Shown here in pieces: positions 7,371-13,233 of a stretch of DNA of 13,233 nucleotides; positions within the stretch are counted from its first letter, which is position 1, and every line of letters begins with the position of its first letter. This DNA is from Clostridiales bacterium (GTDB lineage: Bacteria > Bacillota > Clostridia > Oscillospirales > QAKW01): the NCBI GenBank assembly GCA_003343605.1, contig QAKW01000092.1:1-13233 (forward strand). Reading direction: 5' to 3'. The notes under the pieces were generated by a model. It saw only the letters and a program-made list of their open reading frames with translations. It ran no database searches and was not told the DNA's origin. The position numbers were made by a program, and so were the translations under genes.

Positions 7371-8207
7371 TTATTCCACCCGCTTCTTTTTACAAAAGCG
7401 TTCCCCGAATTTTCCCTCCCCCCGGTAGGCGGTGGGGGTTTTTCCGCTCCAGAGCCGAAACCGGCGGGAAAAGTAGAACTGATCGCAAAAACCCAGATCA
7501 TCGCTGATCTGCCGGACCGGCCGGTCGGTTAGCAGAAGCTGCCGCTGCGCTTCGAAAAAAACCATTTCATCAATATAAAGGCCCACCGTTTTGCCCAGCT
7601 CCCGCCGGAAACACTGCGCAAGCGTACTCTCAGAAAGATACAGGCGTGCGGCCAGTGATTTCACAGAGAGCTGAACCGAAAGATGCTGCCGGATATAGGC
7701 CACTGTTTCCCGCACCGGCGGCGAATACTCCACTTCCAGCCCGGCCCCGATTCCCTCCCTGGAAAAAATGGAAACCAAATCCTCCTGAAGAAATGTTTTT
7801 AATTGAAGCCCGGCTAAAAAATTCTGCTCTCTGCACAGTGCTTCCAGCGCGCACAGCCGTTTTTCCGAAACAGGGAGCGAAGCCACCTCCTGCAGCTCCA
7901 TACAGAGGTCGTAGCCGTCTTTTTTCAGCAGATTCAGGTGAAAATAAATCTTCTGTGCGCGGGCCGGGCAGCCCGCATCAAAAGTAAGGCGGGGCGGGAT
8001 CAGATAGAGATTGCCCGGCACCATCACGGTTTTGCGGCGGGCGCTCTCTACATACGCCTCTCCGCCGGTCAGGTAATAAAGCCGTGAATACGGCGCGCAA
8101 TAGCGCCGGAGCCGCCACGAAGGATCCAGCGATGCAAATCCGCCTTCCAGAATATAGGGGGTGATCGTATTGGCGTGATCCAGGCATTGCAGCCGGTCAA
8201 CTTTCAT
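7371..8207 (-). CDS. AraC family transcriptional regulator
   Basis: 278 residues with the classic two-part structure. The N-terminal half (about 15-95) is cupin-like, including RRYCAPYSRLYYLTGGEAYV and MVPGNLYLIPP, and probably binds a sugar or related signal. The C-terminal half holds two helix-turn-helix units, about 181-202 (VKSLAARLYLSESTLAQCF) and 231-252, ending in the family signature GFCDQFYFSRRFRLWSGKTPTAYR. The ATG at 8207 has GGAG 9 bases upstream. It is divergent from the fucosidase gene, with a 125-bp shared control region, and precedes the LTA-synthase-like gene by 61 bp. By placement it most likely activates the fucosidase in response to a glycan signal. A role on the downstream membrane enzyme is possible but unproven. 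Confidence 0.92.
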   Translation of the reverse strand: MKVDRLQCLDHANTITPYILEGGFASLDPSWRLRRYCAPYSRLYYLTGGEAYVESARRKTVMVPGNLYLIPPRLTFDAGCPARAQKIYFHLNLLKKDGYDLCMELQEVASLPVSEKRLCALEALCREQNFLAGLQLKTFLQEDLVSIFSREGIGAGLEVEYSPPVRETVAYIRQHLSVQLSVKSLAARLYLSESTLAQCFRRELGKTVGLYIDEMVFFEAQRQLLLTDRPVRQISDDLGFCDQFYFSRRFRLWSGKTPTAYRGEGKFGERFCKKKRVE

Positions 8208-8263
8208 ATGATTTTCTCCATAAATGCGCTTGAATTATGCATGGTTTTTTCACGATTTTCTTA

Positions 8264-8269
8264 TATAAT
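8264..8269 (+). promoter_or_regulatory. Predicted -10 box of the fucosidase promoter
   Basis: TATAAT lies 63 bp upstream of the fucosidase ATG in the divergent araC/fucosidase spacer. I see no good -35 hexamer at 16-18 bp, which is typical of promoters that depend on an activator such as the neighbouring AraC protein. Confidence 0.5.
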
Positions 8270-8272
8270 CAG

Positions 8273-8297
8273 GGTATAAATCTATATTTATTATACC
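8273..8297. repeat. Inverted repeat GGTATAA-11 bp-TTATACC in the fucosidase leader
   Basis: Perfect 7-bp arms at 8273-8279 and 8291-8297 lie just downstream of the TATAAT box, at the predicted transcription start. It could be an operator or a weak leader hairpin. It is AT-rich and short, so chance is not excluded. Confidence 0.4.
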
Positions 8298-8332
8298 ATC
8301 CAACAAAGAAAAAACAAGGGGAGGATTTTAAA

Positions 8333-9673
8333 ATGTCGTCTTATGTCACCAAAAAAACGCCCGGCGATACCGCCTGGTTTACGCACGACCGGTTCGGGAT
8401 GTTTATTCATTTTGGCCTTTATGCGCTGCCGGCGCGCCATGAATGGGTAAAAAACCGCGAAAAAATCAAAACCGAAGATTATCAAAAATATTTTGATCAT
8501 TTTAACCCGGATCTGTTTGATCCGAAAGCCTGGGCCAGAAGCGCCCGGGAGGCCGGAATGAAATATGTGGTGTTCACCGCCAAGCATCATGAAGGCTTCT
8601 GCCTCTTTGACTCTCAATATACCGATTATAAGGTAACGAATACGCCCTACGGGCGGGATCTTCTGAGGGAACTGACCGATGCATTCCGGGCGGAGGGGCT
8701 CCGAATCGGCCTCTATTATTCCCTGATCGACTGGCACCATCCCGATTTTACCGTTGACTGCCTCCACCCGGATCGGGAGCGGGCGGAAGCGGCCGCCCAA
8801 AATAAAAAACGGGATATGCGCCGCTATGCGCAGTATATGCGCGATCAGGTCACCGAGCTGCTCACCCATTACGGCGAGATTGATATTCTATGGTTTGATT
8901 TTTCCTACAGCGAACAAAGACATCGGAATAAGTACGCCCACCTGCCGGAGCTGGGCGGCAAAGGAAAAGACGATTGGGAGGCCGAAAAGCTGATCGCCAC
9001 AGCCCGGGCGATACGGCCCGGCATTATCATTGATAACCGCACCGAAATCGAGCAGGATCTTTTCACGCCGGAGCAGATTCAGATTAACCGTTGGGTCACC
9101 CATCCCAAAACCGGGGAAAAGGTGGTTTGGGAGGCCTGCCAGACCTTCAGCGGGTCCTGGGGGTACTACCGGGATGAAACCAGCTGGAAAAGCCCCGATA
9201 TGCTGCTTCGGCTGTTGATTCAGAGCGTATCCTGCGGGGGAAACCTGCTGATGAACGTTGGCCCCACCAGCCGGGGCTATTTTGACAGCCGCGCGGAAGA
9301 CGCGCTGCGCGTTTATGCCGGCTGGATGAAATACAACAGCCGTTCAATCTACGGCTGTACCATGGCGGAGCCGGAATTCAAAGCGCCGGAGGGCTGCCTC
9401 TATACCCAGAGCACAGACGGAAAACGGCTCTACCTCCATCTGCTCACCTATCCGTTTAAGTATCTGATTGCCGAAGGGCTGGCCGACCGGATTGAATACG
9501 CCCAGTTCCTTCACGACGGCAGTGAAATCATCTATAAAACAGACATTCCCTCTTCGCTGAATCATCCCCAGGGCGGAAACACCGTGGCGGCAGACGGGCG
9601 GCCGCTGGTATTTCATATTCCGGAGCATCAGCCGGCCTGCCGGATTCCCGTCATCGAAATTTTCTTAAAATAA
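8333..9673 (+). CDS. GH29 family alpha-L-fucosidase, cytoplasmic
   Basis: 446 residues with the features of glycoside hydrolase family 29: RFGMFIHFGLYALPARHEW (His26), the segment AKHHEGFCLFDS (His85, His86), YYSLIDWHHPDF, and ILWFDFSY in which Asp189 is the expected catalytic nucleophile. GGNLLMNVGPTSRGYF (302-317) and the WMKYNSRSIYG segment close the catalytic domain, followed by a short beta-rich C-terminal domain. It should release L-fucose from fucosylated glycans with retention of configuration. No signal peptide or membrane helix is visible, so it probably acts inside the cell on imported oligosaccharides. The start ATG at 8333 has GGGGAGG 7 bases upstream. A frame extension to 8237 has no ribosome site. 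It is transcribed divergently from araC and followed by a strong terminator. Substrate linkage cannot be read from sequence. Confidence 0.9.
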   Translation: MSSYVTKKTPGDTAWFTHDRFGMFIHFGLYALPARHEWVKNREKIKTEDYQKYFDHFNPDLFDPKAWARSAREAGMKYVVFTAKHHEGFCLFDSQYTDYKVTNTPYGRDLLRELTDAFRAEGLRIGLYYSLIDWHHPDFTVDCLHPDRERAEAAAQNKKRDMRRYAQYMRDQVTELLTHYGEIDILWFDFSYSEQRHRNKYAHLPELGGKGKDDWEAEKLIATARAIRPGIIIDNRTEIEQDLFTPEQIQINRWVTHPKTGEKVVWEACQTFSGSWGYYRDETSWKSPDMLLRLLIQSVSCGGNLLMNVGPTSRGYFDSRAEDALRVYAGWMKYNSRSIYGCTMAEPEFKAPEGCLYTQSTDGKRLYLHLLTYPFKYLIAEGLADRIEYAQFLHDGSEIIYKTDIPSSLNHPQGGNTVAADGRPLVFHIPEHQPACRIPVIEIFLK

Positions 9674-9689
9674 TTTCCCCAAAAAATAT

Positions 9690-9727
9690 AAGGCGCTTCT
9701 GATCCTCTCGATCAGAAGCGCCTTTTT
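9690..9727. terminator. Bidirectional intrinsic terminator between fucosidase and DUF1893 genes
   Basis: A 15-bp perfect stem, 9690-9704 pairing with 9710-9724 (AGGCGCTTCTGATC arm), with loop CTCTC, is followed by TTTTT on the plus strand. An A-run at 9681-9686 provides the T-run for the minus strand. It serves two convergent genes. The TGA of the DUF1893 gene begins at the edge of the T-run, so coding sequence and terminator are contiguous. Confidence 0.92.
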
Positions 9728-10179
9728 CATTTTTCCCCGGTTGAAACCGCGGCGTGTTCCCGCATTTGCCTTCGCTTTTTCAGAAGGAGCTGATAGGCTT
9801 CTTCCGGATCGCAGATATTTTCAACCGCCGTTTCCATCGGGCAGAAGCCGTTGCCCGCACGGTTTAAAATTTTCGGAACCTTTTGTTCGTATACCAGCTC
9901 GATACCGGCGTGTTCCAGAATATCCACGGCAAGATCGCTGATCAGGCGGGTGTGAAGCCCCCGGATCCCCGCCTTCACCAGCAGCAGCGCGGCGGCGCGG
10001 CCGGTCACCTTATCGGCCACATATGTATTACGAAAAAAATCCGGCTGTTCTTCCATTCGATCGATGATCGGGGCGATTCCCCGCGCAAAAGACCAATAGG
10101 GCTCCGCGCCGCCGAGCACCAGCAGCGTTGCCTCTTTCCGCCGCAGCGCCTCTGCGGCTTCCCTCAGCATCTGATTCAT
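9727..10179 (-). CDS. DUF1893 domain protein
   Basis: 150 residues. The region from about 52 to 118 carries the family's most recognisable run: KVTGRAAALLLVKAGIRGLH, then LISDLAVDILEHAGIEL, then VPKILNRAGNGFCPME with Cys113. The family (PF08973; structure known from Thermotoga TM1506, a fold related to cytidine deaminases) has no established function. The protein is soluble, with no signal peptide, and has a charged C-terminal tail. The ATG at 10179 has GGAGG 7 bases upstream. It starts 26 bp after the LCP gene on the same strand, so the two are probably co-transcribed, and ends against the bidirectional terminator. Confidence 0.85.
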   Translation of the reverse strand: MNQMLREAAEALRRKEATLLVLGGAEPYWSFARGIAPIIDRMEEQPDFFRNTYVADKVTGRAAALLLVKAGIRGLHTRLISDLAVDILEHAGIELVYEQKVPKILNRAGNGFCPMETAVENICDPEEAYQLLLKKRRQMREHAAVSTGEK

Positions 10180-10205
10180 CGCAAAGCCTCCCTCCGCGTT
10201 TTAAT

Positions 10206-11636
10206 TTACAGGATAGAAATCACGGGCGGGGGCAGAATACTTCCGGATCCGCCGCCGGATTCTTCGCCGGAATCGCTTTCGCCGCCTTCCGGATCATTTG
10301 TATCCGGCGGGTCTTCCGTGGTTCCCTCATCCGGCGGATCCTCTTCGCCGGTCTGACCGCCGGTGCTTTCGTCGCCCGGCTTTTCGCCGGACGACGTATT
10401 TCCCGATTCTTCCGGCGGATCCTCTTCGCCGGTGCCGGCAGAAGGCGCCTGCGTTTCAGAACCGCCGGAAACGCCTCCTGTTTCTATTTCTTCTTCCTCT
10501 TCGGCTTCGGATACGGGCTGCTTCCCGGAAGTTTCCCCTGTTGCGCCCGCGTACCAACCGGAACGGTCCACGCCGTTTTGCGCCATATAGTCTTCAAAGG
10601 AAACATCCTCGTAAATAAACGCATTGAGCAGTTTCGCCGCATAGTCTAAATTATAATAAACACAGGAGCCAAGCCCCTTCACGTTCAGCCCTTCGTTGAT
10701 CACCGCGCCGTCTACCGGGATCCGCTCCTGCCGGAAGGAGAGGCCGCTGCTTGTGAGAATACCGGCCAGCTTAAAAATGTCATTATAAGAGAGGGATGTT
10801 TCCATATAGGGCATAATCGCCTTGATCATCGCCGGATATTTGGAAATATCCATCGCCAGCGCCTTCTGAAACAGCTGATACATAACCAGGCGCTGCCGCT
10901 CCGTACGCCCGAAATCATCCTGCGTGCCGTTGACCGTGGCCACATAGCGAACCCGGGAAAACGCAACCGCCTGAATGCCGCTCAGGGTCTGCAGCCCTTC
11001 TTTCTCGATATAATCGAGCGGGGTTTTACGCTCCTGATTCATTGTTTTGATCTGGACATTGGCATTTTTAACTTCCGCCTTGGTCAGCTCGGCTTCAATT
11101 CCGCCGACCACATCGATAATCCCCGCCATGCTTACAAAATCCACCGTTGCATAGTTGCGTATATCGAGATCAAAGGTTTGGTTCAGCGTTTTAACCGCCA
11201 GCTGCGCGCCGCCGAGATTATAAGCCGCGTTGATTTTCTGATAGCCGTAGCCGTCTACTTTAACCAGACTGTCACGCATCACCGATACCAGCTTGATGCT
11301 GTTGTGCTCGGCATCGGCAGTAATAATCATAATCGAATCGGAAAGGCCGCGGAAATTGTCGTTCCGGGCATCGATTCCAAATAATGCGATGCTGGTGATC
11401 CCTTCCGGAACATCCATTTTTGCAATTCCCAGATCCACCGGATCCTGGCTGATATCCTTCCGGTCATACCGGAAGGTGGCGATCAGCTGCGTAACGCCGG
11501 CATCCGCAAACGCCCCCAGCACCACAAGCGCCGCCAACGGCACCACGCACGGCCGCAGCCTGCCGCCGCGCATAAATATTTTTTTGATCCCCATTCCAAT
11601 CCGCCCCCATATTTTACCGTCAGAACGATCTTCCAC
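10206..11636 (-). CDS. LytR-CpsA-Psr (LCP) family cell-wall polymer ligase with acidic tail
   Basis: 476 residues. A short cytoplasmic N-terminus and one membrane helix (about 29-53) precede the extracellular LCP domain (about 80-260). Conserved segments are IALFGIDARNDNFRGLSDSIMIIT, SVMRDSLV, KINAAYNLGG, FVSMAGIIDVVGGI, AFSRVRY and DFGRTERQR, which supply the Asp and Arg residues that bind the lipid pyrophosphate and metal. These enzymes attach teichoic acids or capsular glycans to peptidoglycan. Residues 365-470 are a low-complexity tail rich in Glu, Gly, Pro, Ser and Thr, with TGEEDPP repeated. The start is taken as the GTG at 11636, with AGGA 9 bases upstream; an ATG at 11594 is a weaker alternative that keeps the membrane helix. 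It lies 80 bp downstream of tex. Confidence 0.9.
   Translation of the reverse strand: MEDRSDGKIWGRIGMGIKKIFMRGGRLRPCVVPLAALVVLGAFADAGVTQLIATFRYDRKDISQDPVDLGIAKMDVPEGITSIALFGIDARNDNFRGLSDSIMIITADAEHNSIKLVSVMRDSLVKVDGYGYQKINAAYNLGGAQLAVKTLNQTFDLDIRNYATVDFVSMAGIIDVVGGIEAELTKAEVKNANVQIKTMNQERKTPLDYIEKEGLQTLSGIQAVAFSRVRYVATVNGTQDDFGRTERQRLVMYQLFQKALAMDISKYPAMIKAIMPYMETSLSYNDIFKLAGILTSSGLSFRQERIPVDGAVINEGLNVKGLGSCVYYNLDYAAKLLNAFIYEDVSFEDYMAQNGVDRSGWYAGATGETSGKQPVSEAEEEEEIETGGVSGGSETQAPSAGTGEEDPPEESGNTSSGEKPGDESTGGQTGEEDPPDEGTTEDPPDTNDPEGGESDSGEESGGGSGSILPPPVISIL
10330..10433. repeat. Two exact 23-bp direct repeats encoding the LCP acidic tail
   Basis: Identical 23-bp copies lie at 10330-10352 and 10411-10433, 81 bp (27 codons) apart, so the frame is kept. 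They encode TGEEDPP plus Asp or Glu. A shorter diverged version encodes EDPPD nearby. Such repeats can expand or contract by slippage or recombination. Confidence 0.8.
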
Positions 11637-11667
11637 GCACTCACATCCTAAAATTATTTTCCCCTTT

Positions 11668-11673
11668 AGTATA
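11668..11673 (-). promoter_or_regulatory. Possible -10 box for the LCP gene
   Basis: On the minus strand TATACT lies 31 bp before the GTG start, in the AT-rich 80-bp gap after tex. The hexamer 17 bp upstream, TTTATT, matches the -35 consensus only weakly. The LCP gene may have its own promoter or read through from tex; no terminator is seen in the gap. Confidence 0.35.
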
Positions 11674-11716
11674 TATCGATAGAGGCAAAAAATAAAGAAA
11701 ATGTTTCAAAATCAGA

Positions 11717-13233
11717 TTAAATTTTCATTGTGAGGCCGATCCGGCGCTTTTGAATGTCTACGCTCAGCACCCGGACCTTTACCACGTCTCCCACCTTTAA
11801 AACTTCGCTGGGGTGCCGGATATAGCGATCGCAGATCTGTGAAATATGCACCAGTCCGTCGTCGTGCACGCCAATATCCACAAACGCGCCGAAATCGATC
11901 ACGTTGCGCACTGTTCCCTCCAGAATCATGCCTTCCTTTAAATCTTCCAATTGCAGTACATCGGTTTTTAAAATCGGCCGCGGCAGCTCATCCCGGGGAT
12001 CTCTGCCCGGTTTTTGCAAAAAGGCGGCAATATCCCGAAGCGTCGGCAGGCCGATCCCCAGTTCATCGGCCAGCTTTTCCCCCTGCGGGCCCTCGGTAAA
12101 CCGCGCGATATTCTGGATAGAGCCGTTTTGGAGATCGGCCGCCGTATACCCGCATTTTTTCAAAAAGCGCTCTGCCGCCTCATAGCTTTCCGGATGCACG
12201 GCGGTTGCATCCAGCGGATTCTCCCCGCCGGTTACGCGCAGAAAGCCGGCCGCCTGCTCAAAGGCCTTCGGCCCCAGCTTAGGCACCTTCAAAAGCTGGC
12301 GGCGCGACCGGAACGCCCCCTCCTGCTCCCGGTAATGCACAATATTTTTGGCAACGGTGCCGCTGATTCCGGCAACCTGTGCCAGCAGCGGCGCACTGGC
12401 GGTATTCAGCTCTACGCCCACAGCGTTTACACAGTCTTCCACAACGCCGCCCAGCGCTTCGGCAAGCCGCGCTTTCGGCATATCATGCTGGTATTGCCCC
12501 ACCCCGATCGACTGGGGATCGATTTTAACCAGCTCCGCCAGCGGATCCTGCAGGCGCCGGGCAATGGAAACAGCGGAGCGGAGAGAAACATCGTATTGCG
12601 GGAATTCTTCGGCTGCCAGCTTTGAAGCGGAATAAACCGAAGCGCCCGCTTCGCTTACGATCACATAATGCACCGGCTGCGGAAGCGTGCGGATCAGCTC
12701 CGCAATAAATGCTTCCGATTCCCGCGAAGCGGTTCCGTTGCCGATACTGATCAATGAAACGCCATACCGGCTGATGAGCCGGCGGAGCTTGTTCCCGGCT
12801 TCTTCCTTTTTATTCTGCGGCGGAGTGGGGTAGACCACCGCCGTATCCAGCACCTTGCCGGTTTCATCCACAACCGCAATTTTGCATCCGGTGCGGTAGG
12901 CGGGATCCAGGCCAAGCGTTACCATGCCCTTCACCGGAGGCTGCATCAGCAGATTTCTCAAATTAACGGCGAAAACGCCGATTGCCTGCTCGCCCGCCCG
13001 CTCTGTCAGCATGCTGCGCATTTCGCGTTCCAGGGAAGGCGCGATCAGCCTGGCAAATGCGTCTGCTGCCGCAGTCTCCACCTCTTTTGCGCTCAGACTC
13101 TGATTTCGCACATATGCGCGCGTTAAGATCCCCAGTGCGCGCTCCTCTTCGATTTCGATCCTGACCCGCAGAATATCCTCCGCCTCTCCGCGGTTCAGGG
13201 CCAGAATCCGGTGACCCGGAATCTTTTTAATCA
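11717..13233 (-). CDS. tex: Tex family RNA-binding transcription accessory protein, 5' end outside window
   Basis: 504 residues are visible, from the right edge to the TAA at 11717-11719. The frame continues past the internal GTG at 13111 to the edge and there includes the Tex motif IPGHRILALNRGE. Domains in order: a helical linker; the YqgF/RNase H-like domain beginning near GMVTLGLDPAYRTG (about visible residue 101); helix-hairpin-helix units around VELNTASAPLLAQVAGI and FRSRRQLLKVPKLGPKAFEQAAGFL; and a C-terminal S1 domain (about 432-504) with GTVRNVIDFGAFVDIGV and GLVHISQI. Tex proteins are about 710-780 residues, so 200-270 residues lie outside. Tex binds nucleic acid and associates with transcription. 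The stop follows the S1 domain almost directly, so it lacks the extra C-terminal tail of some relatives. Confidence 0.94.
   Translation of the reverse strand, partial: IKKIPGHRILALNRGEAEDILRVRIEIEEERALGILTRAYVRNQSLSAKEVETAAADAFARLIAPSLEREMRSMLTERAGEQAIGVFAVNLRNLLMQPPVKGMVTLGLDPAYRTGCKIAVVDETGKVLDTAVVYPTPPQNKKEEAGNKLRRLISRYGVSLISIGNGTASRESEAFIAELIRTLPQPVHYVIVSEAGASVYSASKLAAEEFPQYDVSLRSAVSIARRLQDPLAELVKIDPQSIGVGQYQHDMPKARLAEALGGVVEDCVNAVGVELNTASAPLLAQVAGISGTVAKNIVHYREQEGAFRSRRQLLKVPKLGPKAFEQAAGFLRVTGGENPLDATAVHPESYEAAERFLKKCGYTAADLQNGSIQNIARFTEGPQGEKLADELGIGLPTLRDIAAFLQKPGRDPRDELPRPILKTDVLQLEDLKEGMILEGTVRNVIDFGAFVDIGVHDDGLVHISQICDRYIRHPSEVLKVGDVVKVRVLSVDIQKRRIGLTMKI

Noticed and set aside
7310..7501. 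N-terminal extension of the LTA-synthase-like protein to 7501
   Set aside because: The extra 64 codons overlap araC, are Pro/Gly-rich and lack a ribosome site. The ATG at 7309 has GGAGG and leads directly into the first membrane helix.
10330..10433. Direct repeats as a small CRISPR array
   Set aside because: Only two exact copies, in frame inside a gene and encoding a low-complexity peptide, with no cas genes nearby.
12014..12625. Plus-strand open frame of 203 codons opposite tex
   Set aside because: Antisense shadow of the tex helix-hairpin-helix region, with no start signals or domain.

Overview
The window looks like chromosome from an anaerobic, gut-type Firmicute (Clostridia; I cannot name the genus). 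Support comes from strong GGAGG-type ribosome sites, Gram-positive envelope genes (an LTA-synthase-like phosphoglycerol transferase and a LytR-CpsA-Psr protein), a GH29 fucosidase with an AraC regulator, and a DUF1893 protein. Two base compositions are present. Most of the window is GC-rich: hand count of bases 9001-9060 gives 34 G+C of 60. The stretch from about 790 to 5360 is AT-richer: bases 1981-2040 give 23 of 60.

Layout. 2-745 (+) is the C-terminal part of a Gfo/Idh/MocA oxidoreductase cut by the window edge. About 790-5361 is an AT-rich cassette, all on the minus strand: a short TnpV-like relic, a TetR regulator with its own promoter and two operators, then two translationally coupled ABC exporter half-transporters preceded by a perfect 22-bp palindrome. 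5411-8207 (-) is an AraC regulator followed by an LTA-synthase-like membrane enzyme. 8333-9673 (+) is a GH29 alpha-L-fucosidase, divergent from araC. 9727-13233 (-) is tex (5' end outside the window), then an LCP-family gene with a long acidic tail, then a DUF1893 gene. The last two probably share a transcript.

Most interesting point. The cassette sits between two convergent GC-rich genes. The DNA just after each of their stop codons is an inverted copy of the same A-tract plus CGGGCTG motif (741-756 and 5395-5412), followed by a hairpin with an ATAAA-type loop. Removing the cassette would bring CGGGCTG and CAGCCCG together as the two arms of one bidirectional terminator. I infer that a regulated drug- or metabolite-export cassette landed in or between the terminators of two convergent host genes. 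A 33-codon TnpV-like remnant at the cassette's right end agrees with a mobile origin. No integrase, transposase, tRNA, rRNA or CRISPR array is visible.

Genes working together. TetR probably represses itself and, perhaps through the other palindrome, the ABC pair. The AraC protein is placed to control the fucosidase and/or the LTA-synthase-like gene downstream of it. Tex, LCP and DUF1893 form a same-strand group without an obvious metabolic link.
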